Shown here piece by piece: positions 27,051 through 37,578 of a stretch of 38,194 nt of DNA. The DNA is from an uncultured Acidobacteriota bacterium (GTDB lineage Bacteria; Acidobacteriota; UBA6911; CAINFC01). The notes beneath the pieces are model-generated. The model saw only the letters and a program-made list of their open reading frames with translations. It was not told where the DNA came from and made no database searches. Made by a program: the position numbers and the translations under genes. Numbering within the stretch: the first letter of the stretch is position 1; each line of letters begins with the position of its first letter. The stretch covers positions 1 through 38,194 of the forward strand of contig CAINFC010000151.1 in assembly GCA_903847975.1 (NCBI GenBank), read 5' to 3'.

Positions 27051-30047
27051 ATGAAATTATCTCTGCGAAACTTGCTGGTTGCGAAAGCCTTCCTTTTCCT
27101 GTGGATCCTTGGGTCGGGGATTCCCCTTGGGGCCCAGGCCGATCCGCCCGACGGCAAGCTGCTGCGGGGCGAGGTCTGGCAGGAATTCCGCTATCCGGGC
27201 ACGACCGCGGATTTTTATGTTTCGCCGCAGGGAAACGACGCCTGGTCGGGAACCCTGGCGGAACCGAACTCCGGACGGACGGACGGGCCCTTCGCCACCG
27301 TGGCCCGCGCCCAAAAGGCAGTGCGGGAGCTCAAGAGCCGCACCTTCCTTCCCAAGACCGAGCCGGTGGAAAAGCGCTGGATCGGTTCTCCGCACCCCTT
27401 CGGAAAAGGAAAAGACATCCTGGTGCTCCTGCGCGGAGGCTGCTACGCTTTGCCCGAGCCGCTTCTTTTTTCGCCGGAGGACGGAGGGGAACGGATCGAA
27501 ACCAACCTGCCCAGCGGGGCTTTCGAGTATCACCACCTGAAAGACCACTACGTCACCTATGCCTCCTATCCCGGCGAAAAGGCGGTGCTTTCGGGAGGCA
27601 CGCCGGTGCCCTCCTGGACCCGCAAGGGAAACACCTGGACGGCACCCTTCTCCGGACCGGAAGCCCCCATGCTGGTGGTCAACGGGGAGAAGCAGATCCT
27701 GGCCCGCAGCCCCAACCGCGGCTATTTCCGCCCGGCGGAGCTTTCCAAAACCACCGGAGAGCTCCTTTTCCGTCCCGGGGAAATTCGGAACTGGCCGGAC
27801 ATGGCCGACAACCGCGTGGTTCTGCTGCTGCGATGGCACATCGGCATCAGCTCCATCGCCCGGGTGGACCCGGCCTCGGGGACCGCATTCTTCAAGGAGC
27901 CGCAGCCGGGGATCGTCATCGTGCCGCCCCGCTATTATGTCGAAAACGTCCCGGCCCTGCTGGATGCACCGGGAGAATGGTTCTGGGACCGCCGCGCCGG
28001 GGAAATCTCCTACATCCCCGCGGAGGGGATCGCAGATCCCGGCACAGCCCGGCCGTCCGTTCCGCGGCTGAACCGGCTGGTCGAGCTGCGCGGAACGGCG
28101 CAGAAGCCGGTTCGCAACCTGCGATTCTACGGCCTGCAGTTCGAAGCGGTGTCCCCCGGCCCGCCCGCGGGAAGCGCCCTGCGCTGGGAATATGCCCACG
28201 GCTGCGAGCTGGTGGATTCCTGGCTGCAATCCTGCGGAGGCGCCGGTGTGACCCTCGGCAAGGGCTGCTACCGGAACCGCCTTTTACGAAACCGCTTCCG
28301 GACCATCGACCAGGGAGGAATCGCCGTGGTCGGACAGGCCCGCCCCGCCCAGTTCGCGGATATCATCCGCGAAAACCGGATTTCCTACAATCGCCTCTCC
28401 GACTGCGGAGGGCTCACCGTGGCGGTCTCCGATGCCCTCTTCACCACCATCTCCCACAACCTCATCCACGCCACGCGGGGCAGCTACGCCCTTTCGCTGG
28501 GAGGCTGGTCCAACCTGGAAGAAGCCATCGACGGGGGATACCGGGTGGAGTACAACCACCTCTACGACGTCCAGAGGGATGCCGACGATTCCGGCGCCAT
28601 CCGCACCGCGGGCATGACCTACGATTCGGTGATCCGCCGGAATCTGGTCCACGACGTCCACGCGGGGTATTTCAACGACAACGTCGGCTTCTGGTTCGAC
28701 AACATGTCCTCCAACTGGATCGCCGAAGAGAACATTTTCTATAACCTCGGGCAGGGAGAGATGAAGCTGTGCGCCGCCAACCTGACGGACAACACCTATC
28801 GCCACAACTACCGGGTGGAAGCTCCGGCCGCGGCCCCCGAAGAGATCATCGACGGAGAGCCGCGCTTCTCCTTCCGCGACCTGGAGTTTTCCCTGCCGCC
28901 CGCGGAGGGCCGAACCGCCGCCCCCGGCAGCCCGCTTTCCGTGGCTGCCCTGGTCTACAATCAAGGATCCACCGGCATTCTGCCGGTTTACCTTTACCTG
29001 GACGGAAAGGTCGCGCAGCAGAAGCCCTTTCCGGTCATCCGCGGCAACGGGCGCAGGATTCAATTCGATTTCCGCGTCTATGAGCCCGGGGAGCACCAGG
29101 TGGCGATCGGCACCACCGGGCCGGCCTCCTTCGTGGTGAAAGGATCCAGACCCCTGGTTGCCGTAGAGGATCTGCGGCTTTCCGACCGCCGCCTTCCTCT
29201 GGGAGAAACGGTCCGCGCCCGCTCCGCCGTCACCAATCTGACCGGCCGGCCTCTGTCGGCTGAAATCCGACTGTTTATCGACGGCCGGGAGGCTCAGAAG
29301 AAAGTGGCGGCTTTGAAGGAAGGGGAGACCGGAGAAATCGAGTTTGCCTTCCAGCCGCCGCCCGGCAGCCACACGGTGCGCATCGAAAACGGCCGGGAGG
29401 AGAGCCTGTCGGTTTTCCCCCTGGAGCGTCTCGATCTCTCCCGGCGCCCGGTGCAGATCTACGGCTCCGCCAAGGCGGCGCCCTTCGAGGTGCAGGCCGA
29501 TGTGCCCGCCAACCGCTACCGGATCCAGGCCAGCGGGTCCGACTTCTATCACGCCGAAGACTCGTACGCCACCGCCTTCCTGGAAAAGATTCAGGGAGAC
29601 TTCGTGGCCACCGTCAAAATTAGCCGGTTCGGCAGCCGGACCCACGAATGGTTCCGCGCCGGCCTGTTCGTGCGCAACGACCTGCGCCGGAGCTTCGACA
29701 TCGAGCCCGGCAGCCTGGGCTCCATGCTGGTTTTCGCCACGCCCGGTAGGGCCGGGATCGAGTACGACGAGTTCGGCAATGGCTGCATGCACAAGGCCGA
29801 CAGCCAGAACATGCCCGAAAATACACCCTTCCCGGTCTGGCTGAAGCTGGTGCGGCGCGGCGACCGCTTCAGCGGCCACCTCAGCTACGACGGGATAAAC
29901 TGGGTTCTTGAAAAGAAATCCGTATCGCTGCCCGGGGTGGGCGCCGCCGTGGATCTAGGTCTGGCCGCGGGCTCCTGCGACAAGCAGGCCTACTGGGTGG
30001 AATTTTCCGACTGGACCGTGGAAATCGAAAAATCCGTAAAGCCGTGA
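27051..30047 (+). CDS. Secreted right-handed beta-helix protein with CARDB-like and ConA-like domains (possible glycoside hydrolase, GH141-like)
   Basis: Exported protein of 998 residues. Signal peptide MKLSLRNLLVAKAFLFLWIL ends near GAQA. The N-terminal module (about 50-330) has FYVSPQGNDAWSGTLAEPN, DGPFATVARAQKAVREL, LRGGCYALPEPLLFSPEDGG and YASYPGEKAVLSGG, a layout known from large beta-helix proteins that include GH141 fucosidases/xylanases. Beta-helix coils follow (about 350-585; NLIHATRGSYALSLGG, EYNHLYDVQRDADDSGAI), then two CARDB-like beta-sandwiches (about 613-700 and 701-790) and a ConA-like/DUF1349-type C terminus (about 805-998). It probably acts on or binds a polysaccharide; catalytic acids were not identified. 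The start lacks a Shine-Dalgarno but gives a perfect signal peptide. First gene of a three-gene operon. Confidence 0.85.
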   Translation: MKLSLRNLLVAKAFLFLWILGSGIPLGAQADPPDGKLLRGEVWQEFRYPGTTADFYVSPQGNDAWSGTLAEPNSGRTDGPFATVARAQKAVRELKSRTFLPKTEPVEKRWIGSPHPFGKGKDILVLLRGGCYALPEPLLFSPEDGGERIETNLPSGAFEYHHLKDHYVTYASYPGEKAVLSGGTPVPSWTRKGNTWTAPFSGPEAPMLVVNGEKQILARSPNRGYFRPAELSKTTGELLFRPGEIRNWPDMADNRVVLLLRWHIGISSIARVDPASGTAFFKEPQPGIVIVPPRYYVENVPALLDAPGEWFWDRRAGEISYIPAEGIADPGTARPSVPRLNRLVELRGTAQKPVRNLRFYGLQFEAVSPGPPAGSALRWEYAHGCELVDSWLQSCGGAGVTLGKGCYRNRLLRNRFRTIDQGGIAVVGQARPAQFADIIRENRISYNRLSDCGGLTVAVSDALFTTISHNLIHATRGSYALSLGGWSNLEEAIDGGYRVEYNHLYDVQRDADDSGAIRTAGMTYDSVIRRNLVHDVHAGYFNDNVGFWFDNMSSNWIAEENIFYNLGQGEMKLCAANLTDNTYRHNYRVEAPAAAPEEIIDGEPRFSFRDLEFSLPPAEGRTAAPGSPLSVAALVYNQGSTGILPVYLYLDGKVAQQKPFPVIRGNGRRIQFDFRVYEPGEHQVAIGTTGPASFVVKGSRPLVAVEDLRLSDRRLPLGETVRARSAVTNLTGRPLSAEIRLFIDGREAQKKVAALKEGETGEIEFAFQPPPGSHTVRIENGREESLSVFPLERLDLSRRPVQIYGSAKAAPFEVQADVPANRYRIQASGSDFYHAEDSYATAFLEKIQGDFVATVKISRFGSRTHEWFRAGLFVRNDLRRSFDIEPGSLGSMLVFATPGRAGIEYDEFGNGCMHKADSQNMPENTPFPVWLKLVRRGDRFSGHLSYDGINWVLEKKSVSLPGVGAAVDLGLAAGSCDKQAYWVEFSDWTVEIEKSVKP

Positions 30048-30078
30048 TCTTTTTGGGCACGAAGGAAGCAAGGTTGCC

Positions 30079-30701
30079 ATGAATCTTTTCGACAACGCTC
30101 TCATCAACCAGATCGCCACCCTGATCGTCACCCTGTTCATCATCATCGATCCGGTGGGAGGCGCGCCGATCGTATCCTCCCTGCTGCGGAAGTACGACCG
30201 CCCGACGCGGAACCGCATCATCCGCCGGGCCTGCCTGGTTTCCTTCCTGATCCTGCTGGGCTTTTCGATCAGCGGCCGCTCTATCCTGCAGCTGTTTCAG
30301 ATCGACATCCAGGTGTTCCGCATGGCCGGTGGGCTGCTGCTGCTGATCACCGCCATCGATATGATTTTTCACCTGCTGCCCCAGCGCGACCTCGACGAGG
30401 ACACCATCAGCATCATCCCCATTTCCTATCCCCTGCTGGCCGGGCCGGGAACCATGTCCATCCTGATGTTCAGCCTGGGCAAATCCGGCTTCCTGCAGGC
30501 CATCCTGGTGGCCTCGGTCAGCCTGGTGGTGGTCATCCTTCCCGTCTATTTCATTTTGCGGGCCTCCGACCGGATCTCCCGTTTCCTGGGAAACAAGGGC
30601 TCCATCCTGATCGAAAAGCTGATGGGCGTTCTGCTGACGGCCATCGCCCTGGACCTGATCGTCAAGGCCATCGTCTATTACCTGCGCCCCGGCTCCGCGT
30701 T

Positions 30702-30705
<4 letters not shown>
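30079..30705 (+). CDS. MarC-family integral membrane protein
   Basis: Membrane protein of 208 residues with about six hydrophobic segments. Family features include FIIIDPVGGAPIVSSLL near the N terminus, RMAGGLLLLITAIDM and ISYPLLAGPGTMS. MarC proteins have no settled function; some are proposed amino-acid or drug exporters, and the old link to multiple antibiotic resistance was withdrawn. It lies 31 bp after the beta-helix gene and overlaps the kinase gene by 4 bp (ATGA), which is an unusual setting for this family. Confidence 0.92.
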
Positions 30706-32648
<1,943 letters not shown>

Positions 32649-32658
32649 CCGTTTGCGC

Positions 32659-33519
32659 CTAACCTGTGGCAGGATCGGCAATGCCGCAGATCATCCCGGG
32701 AACGCCCGGCGCCGGATTGACCGGACGGAACATGCGCACCAGGTCCCGTACCGGCTTCATTCCACCGGCCGCGGCCAGGGCCGCCGCTTCGGCCTGCGCG
32801 TCGGGAATATCCCAGAAGAGAGGCCGGCCGCGGCAGTCCGCAGCCAGGGAGCTTACCAGGACCGGAAGGCTCTCCGGGTGGGAGGTGACCAGAGGCCCCA
32901 GATACGCGGCCACCATCCCTTTCCGGATCATTCCGTAGCCGAGTGCCCTGCCATCCACCCCGTAAGACACCCGAACCCGGTCGCTCTGCTGCGCCAGTAT
33001 TTTCAACAGCAACTCCCTCCGGCTTCCGAAGGCTGTGCCGTCCAGGTGAAGGAGTGCGGGCCAGTCCTCCTCCCCCGGGGCGCGCAGCTCGACGGCGGCG
33101 CTCTCCATTGCCGGCAGGCCCCAGACGTCCGCCTTCCACCGGCGCAGTTTCCATTCGTCCCGAAAGCCGAGCTGCTCGTACAGCGGCTTCCCCATGGGTG
33201 TGGCGTCCAGCTTCACACAGCCAATCCCCTTTTGATCCAGGAATTCCAGCGCCCGGACCATCAGGGCGCGGGCAATGCCGCGGCGGCGGAATTCGGGATG
33301 GACCAGCACCATGCCGATCCAGGCCAGGTCCGGCGGGAAGCAGGTGGTGGTCAGCGTGGCCGCCGGGAGGCCCGCCCATTCCGCCAGAAAGCATCCGTCC
33401 GGCTGGCAAAGCAGGTATCGTTTCCAGTCGCTTTCCGTCTGGTTCCAGCCGGCCACAGCGCGCAGCTGCTCCGCAAAAGGGAAATCCTGCTCGGTCATGG
33501 GGCGAATATGCAGATTCAT
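32659..33519 (-). CDS. GNAT-family N-acetyltransferase, probably tandem
   Basis: Acetyl-CoA-dependent acetyltransferase of 286 residues. The N-terminal half (about 1-140) is a standard GNAT domain with MNLHIRPMTEQDFPFAEQL, the acetyl-CoA loop VHPEFRRRGIARALM and the C-terminal KPLYEQLGF. The second half (about 145-286) looks like a diverged second GNAT fold (Acetyltransf_18-like: SYGVDGRALGYGMIRKG, AYLGPLVTS, PVRDLVRMFR). Substrate unknown. The start at 33519 follows AGGAG by 8 nt; the open frame extends upstream to 33867 but that part has no ribosome site and runs into repeats. Convergent with the kinase gene with a 10-bp gap. Confidence 0.9.
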   Translation of the reverse strand: MNLHIRPMTEQDFPFAEQLRAVAGWNQTESDWKRYLLCQPDGCFLAEWAGLPAATLTTTCFPPDLAWIGMVLVHPEFRRRGIARALMVRALEFLDQKGIGCVKLDATPMGKPLYEQLGFRDEWKLRRWKADVWGLPAMESAAVELRAPGEEDWPALLHLDGTAFGSRRELLLKILAQQSDRVRVSYGVDGRALGYGMIRKGMVAAYLGPLVTSHPESLPVLVSSLAADCRGRPLFWDIPDAQAEAAALAAAGGMKPVRDLVRMFRPVNPAPGVPGMICGIADPATG

Positions 33520-33742
33520 TTCTCCGGCTCCTTTCGCGGCGAAAAGCCGCTCTGTCTTTGGCTGCCACCCGTCATTATAGAAGCGGCAGGGGCCCGACGC
33601 AAGCTTTGGCCGGGGACGCGCCTGTTTTCCTGCGGGCTCTTCCCGTGTTTTCCGATCGATGACGAAACCGGACAGCGGGAAGAGGCAATCAGGGCTTTCC
33701 TCAGGTGGAATGGTTCTGCTTGCCGCTCCCTCATGAAACGCT

Positions 33743-33787
33743 GAACCCCAAAGGGGTTCCGGATCGCAGCCCTTGCAGGGCTTCCAC
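33743..33787. repeat. Partial REP-like repeat
   Basis: GAACCCCAAAGGGGTTC followed by CGGATCGCAGCCCTTGCAGGGCTTCC. The first hairpin and GGATC-N-CAGCCC match 37929-37958; the second matches GAAGCCCTTGCAGGGCTTTCC near 38137-38157. It is a fragment or rearranged form of the composite repeat. Confidence 0.65.
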
Positions 33788-33822
33788 GAGAACTCTCCAC
33801 TTTTCGCGGCGCCATCCTTTTT

Positions 33823-33980
33823 GACAATCTCGTAAAAAGTCTCAAAAACACCCCAAAACAAACTCACAAAAGAAAACCGTTTAGAGTACAGCCTTCAGGC
33901 TGCGTGGTGCAAGCAGGTTTCCGCTTGTGCTCCGCAAGCTAAAGCTTGTACTCTGAACAAAGACTTTTTACGAGATTGTC
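33823..33980. mobile_element. MITE-like element, 158 bp with perfect 20-bp terminal inverted repeats
   Basis: GACAATCTCGTAAAAAGTCT (33823-33842) is exactly the reverse complement of 33961-33980. CTTTTT flanks both sides (33817-33822 and 33981-33986), possibly a 6-bp target duplication; the direct repeat can be drawn as CCTTTTTGAC if it overlaps the ends. The interior holds three stem-loops, including CAGCCTTCAGGCTG (33889-33902). It has no coding capacity. A related, diverged copy lies inverted at 22458-22602. Confidence 0.65.
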
Positions 33981-34083
33981 CTTTTTGACTTCCCGCCGGT
34001 TTTTTTTTAGAATCGTAAGCGTTTAGGGTGCAGATCTCCCGCAACCAAAAAAGCAAGCCGTAAGCTGAAATTGGATAAAAGCG

Positions 34084-35190
34084 ATGCAGAACTTTCATTT
34101 CAATGCGATCCTTGAAATCCTGCTGAAGGTTTCCGATCGGATCTCCGATCTGAATTTCTCGGTATACCGGCCTCCGCAGGTCGAAATCGACGGGCTGCTG
34201 GTCCCGGTGAATATTCCCGGGCTTCCCCGACTCACCCCGTTCCAGACGGAAATGATTGTGCTTCATCTGCTCAAGGGCGATCCGGAACTGACGCGAACCC
34301 TGCTGACCACCGGATCTGCGGACCTTTCCTATTCCATTCCCGGAAAAACCCGGTTCCGGGTCAATATCTTTTCCCAGCGGGGAACCTACGCCATTGTGTT
34401 CCGGGTCATCCCGGAATCCATTCCCACCATCGAGCAGCTGGGCCTGCCCCCCGAACTGCATAACGTAGCCCGGCTAAAAAATGGAATCGTCCTGGTCACC
34501 GGCCCGACCGGCTCCGGAAAATCCTCCACACTGGCAGCCATCATTCACAAGATCAATTCGGAAAACTCCTTCCATATCATCACCATCGAGGACCCGATCG
34601 AATACATGCACAAGCACATCCACTCGACGGTGAACCAGCGCGAGGTGGGGTCGGACACCAAAAGCTTCGCCCTGGCCCTGCGCGCGGCCCTGCGGCAGGC
34701 GCCCAAGGTGATTCTGATCGGAGAGATGCGCGACGTGGAGACCATCGAAATCGCCATGGAAGCCGCGGAAACCGGCCACCTGGTGCTGAGCACTCTGCAT
34801 ACCATCGATGCCGCCAAAACCATCGACCGCATCGTCGGGGTGTTCCCCAAAGAGCAGGAGCTGCAGGTTCGAACCCGGTTTGCGCAGTCCTTCCGCTACG
34901 TGATCTCCCAGAAGCTTCTGCCCAAAACAGGCGGCGGACGCCTGGCGGTATGCGAAATCCTCAAGACCAGCATGCGCACCCGGGAGTATATCGTCAAGGG
35001 GGAAGGTACCGGCCGCTCTCTGACCGACGCCATGCACGACGGCAGCGACGACGGCATGCAGACCTTCGACGATCAGCTGGAAAAGCTGTGGCGGAACGGA
35101 TCCATTTCCAGGGAAGTGGCCCTGCTCTATGCGTCCAATCCTACCAACCTTGCCCTTCGCCTCACCGAAGACTTTTCCTCGCACGCATGA
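34084..35190 (+). CDS. pilT: PilT-like twitching-motility ATPase
   Basis: Secretion-type AAA ATPase of 368 residues in the PilT/PilU class that drives type IV pilus retraction. The N-terminal domain has ISDLNFSVYRPPQVEIDGLLV, the PAS-like fold of the family. Walker A GPTGSGKSS (140-148), the Asp box TIEDPIEYMHKH, Walker B VILIGEMRD (209-217) and the His box TGHLVLSTLHTIDAAKTIDR are intact, followed by a PilT-like C-terminal region (GMQTFDDQLEKL). No other pilus genes are present, so it may be a dispersed paralogue; function could differ from retraction. The ribosome site is weak (GGATAAAAGCG). First gene of an apparent operon, with the zinc-ribbon gene 51 bp downstream. Confidence 0.92.
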   Translation: MQNFHFNAILEILLKVSDRISDLNFSVYRPPQVEIDGLLVPVNIPGLPRLTPFQTEMIVLHLLKGDPELTRTLLTTGSADLSYSIPGKTRFRVNIFSQRGTYAIVFRVIPESIPTIEQLGLPPELHNVARLKNGIVLVTGPTGSGKSSTLAAIIHKINSENSFHIITIEDPIEYMHKHIHSTVNQREVGSDTKSFALALRAALRQAPKVILIGEMRDVETIEIAMEAAETGHLVLSTLHTIDAAKTIDRIVGVFPKEQELQVRTRFAQSFRYVISQKLLPKTGGGRLAVCEILKTSMRTREYIVKGEGTGRSLTDAMHDGSDDGMQTFDDQLEKLWRNGSISREVALLYASNPTNLALRLTEDFSSHA

Positions 35191-35241
35191 CCATGTCTAC
35201 CGGTCCAGGCACGATTCTCTTCATCCTTTCGGGAGTAGTCC

Positions 35242-35898
35242 ATGGCTAAAATCAATTGCAATTCGTGCGGAAAAAAGCTGCAGATTGATGAAACCAAGCT
35301 GCCCATGCAGGAAGTCAAGTTTGCCTGCCCGAACTGCAAGGCGCTCATCCTGTTCCATCGCGGCCAGTACGAGGAAGAGGCCGCCGTGCCGCCGCCTCCG
35401 GCCGGCAGCCCGGAAGCGGCCCGACCGGCCGCCCCTGCTCCGGCGGAGCCATCGCCCGCCGCGCCGCCCGTAGCCTCTTCCCTTCTCGGGCAACCGCAGG
35501 CGCTTTTTGTGGGCACGCCCCAGCCGGCCCTGGAGGCCGCGGTCAAGTCGATCGGCTTTTCCCTGCGGCATGTTGCCGATGCGGAAACGGCCCGCGATAT
35601 CATCTGCAGCGAACACCCGCTGCTGGTACTGCTCAGCCCCCGCCAGCTGACCGCGCCGCCCCTGGAAGAAATGGCAGCCCTGACGGCCCTGGTCCCGGCG
35701 GATCGCAGGGAAAGCTTCTTTGTCCTGGTGGCCCCGGAATTACGCACCGGGGACGGCGACACCGCCTTTTTTTATTCCGTCAACCTGGTGCTGGCTCCGA
35801 AGGATTTCGGCTCCTTCCGGCCGGTTTACCAGGAGGCCTATCGGGCTCATCAGCAATCGTACAAGCATTTCCGTGCCTTTCGCGGGCGGATGGAATGA
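35242..35898 (+). CDS. Zinc-ribbon protein with a receiver-like C-terminal domain lacking the phospho-Asp
   Basis: Cytoplasmic protein of 218 residues. The N terminus is an MJ0042-type zinc ribbon with C6/C9 and C29/C32 (INCNSCGKKL and FACPNCKAL). A Pro/Ala-rich linker (about 48-80) leads to a domain (about 85-215) whose beta/alpha pattern resembles a response-regulator receiver: PQALFVGTPQPALEAAVKSIG, VADAETARDIICSEHPLLVLLSP. The position expected for the phospho-acceptor Asp is Ser in LLSP and the N-terminal acidic pair is missing, so it would be a pseudo-receiver. Function is unknown. It starts 51 bp after the PilT-like gene and overlaps threonine synthase by 4 bp (ATGA), with CGGGAG 9 nt before the ATG. 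Confidence 0.85.
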   Translation: MAKINCNSCGKKLQIDETKLPMQEVKFACPNCKALILFHRGQYEEEAAVPPPPAGSPEAARPAAPAPAEPSPAAPPVASSLLGQPQALFVGTPQPALEAAVKSIGFSLRHVADAETARDIICSEHPLLVLLSPRQLTAPPLEEMAALTALVPADRRESFFVLVAPELRTGDGDTAFFYSVNLVLAPKDFGSFRPVYQEAYRAHQQSYKHFRAFRGRME

Positions 35899-37064
35899 GC
35901 TTCCTCACCCACCTGGAATGCAGCGTCTGCCGGGCGGCCCACGCCCCGGCGCAGGTACAGTCCTTCTGCCGCTCCTGCGGCAAAACCCTGCTGGCCCGGT
36001 ACGACCTGGAAGCCGCCCGCAAAGCCCACCCCCGGGGCTTTCCGGAAAGCGGCCCTCCATCGCTCTGGAAATATGCGCCCCTCCTCCCCATCCTCCAGCC
36101 GGAGAATATCGTCTCCCTGGGGGAACTCATTACCCCCCGGATTCCCTGCCAGCGAACCGGATCCCGGCTGGGGCTGCCGCATCTCTGGGTCAAGGACGAA
36201 GGGCTGCTGCCGACCGGATCCTTCAAGGCCCGCGGCCTGGCCATGGCGGTTTCCAAGGCACAGGAGCTGGGGATCCGTACGGTCTGCATTCCTTCCGCCG
36301 GCAATGCCGCCGGCGCCCTGTCCGCCTATGCCGCCCGCGCCGGGATGCAGGCCCATATCTACCTGCCGGAGGACACTCCTCCCGTGAATGTCAAGGAGTG
36401 CCTGGCATATGGGGCCGAGGTGCACCTGGTGCAAGGGAATATCAGCGATGCCGCCCGGCGGATGAACCAAGAGCGGAAAGATCATCCGGAGTGGTTCGAT
36501 GTTTCCACCCTGAAAGAACCCTACCGCCTGGAAGGGAAAAAAACCATGGGCTACGAGCTGGCGGAGCAGTTCGATTTCCGCCTGCCGGACGTCATCCTTT
36601 ATCCCACCGGGGGCGGGACCGGGCTGATCGGCATGTGGAAGGCGTTCGATGAAATGGAGAAGCTCGGCTGGATCGGCCCCCGGCGGCCCAGGATGATTTC
36701 CGTTCAGGCAGCCGGATGCGCCCCGATTGTGCGCGCCTTCCGGGAGGCCCGCCGGGATTCTCTCTTCTGGGAAAACGCACAGACCGTGGCGTCCGGCCTG
36801 CGGGTACCCAAGGCGTTTGCCGACCACCTGATTCTCGATGCGCTGTACGACAGCCGGGGCACCGCAGTGGCCGTCCGCGACGAGGAGGCTCTGGCCGCCG
36901 TGCGGGAGATCGCCGCCCGGGAAGGACTGTTCCTCTGCCCGGAGGGCGGGGCGGCCTTCGCCGCGCTTCCGGTTTTGCTTGACGAAAAAGCAATCTCGCC
37001 CGAGGATTCCATCCTGGTGTTCAATACGGCTGCCGGCATCAAGTATCCGGATCTGATTTCCTGA
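35895..37064 (+). CDS. thrC: Threonine synthase
   Basis: PLP enzyme of 389 residues that converts O-phosphohomoserine to threonine, the last step of the pathway. An N-terminal rubredoxin-like zinc ribbon (C9, C12, C25, C28) is typical of the class found in Archaea and many bacteria. The PLP lysine is K111 in PTGSFKARGLAMAV, with SAGNAAGALSAYAARAG for cofactor contacts and the glycine loop PTGGGTGLIGMWK. Related PLP lyases such as threonine dehydratase are less likely given the zinc ribbon and length. It overlaps the zinc-ribbon protein gene by 4 bp and is followed by a bidirectional terminator. The asd gene 12 kb away supplies an earlier step. Confidence 0.92.
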   Translation: MSFLTHLECSVCRAAHAPAQVQSFCRSCGKTLLARYDLEAARKAHPRGFPESGPPSLWKYAPLLPILQPENIVSLGELITPRIPCQRTGSRLGLPHLWVKDEGLLPTGSFKARGLAMAVSKAQELGIRTVCIPSAGNAAGALSAYAARAGMQAHIYLPEDTPPVNVKECLAYGAEVHLVQGNISDAARRMNQERKDHPEWFDVSTLKEPYRLEGKKTMGYELAEQFDFRLPDVILYPTGGGTGLIGMWKAFDEMEKLGWIGPRRPRMISVQAAGCAPIVRAFREARRDSLFWENAQTVASGLRVPKAFADHLILDALYDSRGTAVAVRDEEALAAVREIAAREGLFLCPEGGAAFAALPVLLDEKAISPEDSILVFNTAAGIKYPDLIS

Positions 37065-37083
37065 ATCCGCCCCCAGGGCAAAA

Positions 37084-37112
37084 AAAAGCGCAGGCCTGTC
37101 GCCTGCGCTTTT
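37084..37112. terminator. Bidirectional intrinsic terminator
   Basis: AAAAGCGCAGGC, a 5-nt loop and GCCTGCGCTTTT, symmetrical with A runs on one side and T runs on the other. It sits 20 bp after the thrC stop and 20 bp after the stop of the convergent small exported protein gene, so it can serve both. Confidence 0.88.
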
Positions 37113-37131
37113 GGACCGGAGCCGAGCTCTT

Positions 37132-37578
37132 TCATTCCGCGGGGACCGTAACTTTCAGCACTGCCTGCTGTTCGTTCCCTTTCCCCTTGGCCAGCTCGTT
37201 GGCCATCATCTTTTCACGCTTGGATTGGCCGAGGGAACCGGACACCTGGCTGTCTCCGGAGCTCACCTTGCTCAGAAAATAACTGTTTCCATATTTATGA
37301 AAGGTCAGCGAACTGCCTTCCGCAGCCGGGATCTGGTCTGAGGGCCTGGCAATCGCGTAAACGAATTCCGGGCCGTCCAGCTGCTTGATCACCATGGCTT
37401 GTCCCTGTCCCGCCCGGGTGACCAGGTACTGTCCCGCCGGCATTTCCTTGTTGTCGACATAAAAGCGGAACGGCACTTCCACGCGCAACGTAACTTTCGA
37501 ATATGCCTGGGCTACGCCAAGTACGAAAAGTCCGACTACCATCAGGGCCATTGTCATCTGAAATCCACGAAGTTTCAT
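37132..37578 (-). CDS. Small exported protein of an Acidobacteria-type family
   Basis: Exported protein of 148 residues with a signal peptide (MKLRGFQMTMALMVVGLFVLG, cleavage near AQA-YS). The mature part is short and beta-rich, with VPFRFYVDNKEMPAGQYLV and GNSYFLSKV. The F-x-F-x-V-x-N-K-x-x-P-A-G-x-Y pattern resembles small exported proteins that are expanded in Acidobacteria; no function is known. The C-terminal third is charged (QSKREKMMANELAKGKGNEQQ). The start at 37578 has AAGGAG 6 nt upstream, so the in-frame ATG at 37617 is not used. It is alone and shares a terminator with thrC. Confidence 0.87.
   Translation of the reverse strand: MKLRGFQMTMALMVVGLFVLGVAQAYSKVTLRVEVPFRFYVDNKEMPAGQYLVTRAGQGQAMVIKQLDGPEFVYAIARPSDQIPAAEGSSLTFHKYGNSYFLSKVSSGDSQVSGSLGQSKREKMMANELAKGKGNEQQAVLKVTVPAE

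Larger units (their letters stand above)
33520..34083. other. 564-bp intergenic region with REP-like hairpin and MITE-like element
   Basis: Between the GNAT gene and the PilT-like gene, whose 5' ends face each other across the gap. It contains a GAACCCC-AAA-GGGGTTC hairpin (33743-33759) with adjacent GCCCTTGCAGGGC, and the element at 33823-33980. The last 100 bp before the PilT-like gene should hold its promoter, but no clear boxes were recognised. No coding sequence is credible. Confidence 0.6.

Noticed and set aside
27101-28744. Open frame of 547 codons on the plus strand in another frame, plus a 531-codon frame on the minus strand at 28284-29879
   Set aside because: Both overlap the beta-helix protein gene and give Arg/Gly-rich or Gly/Val-rich products without motifs.
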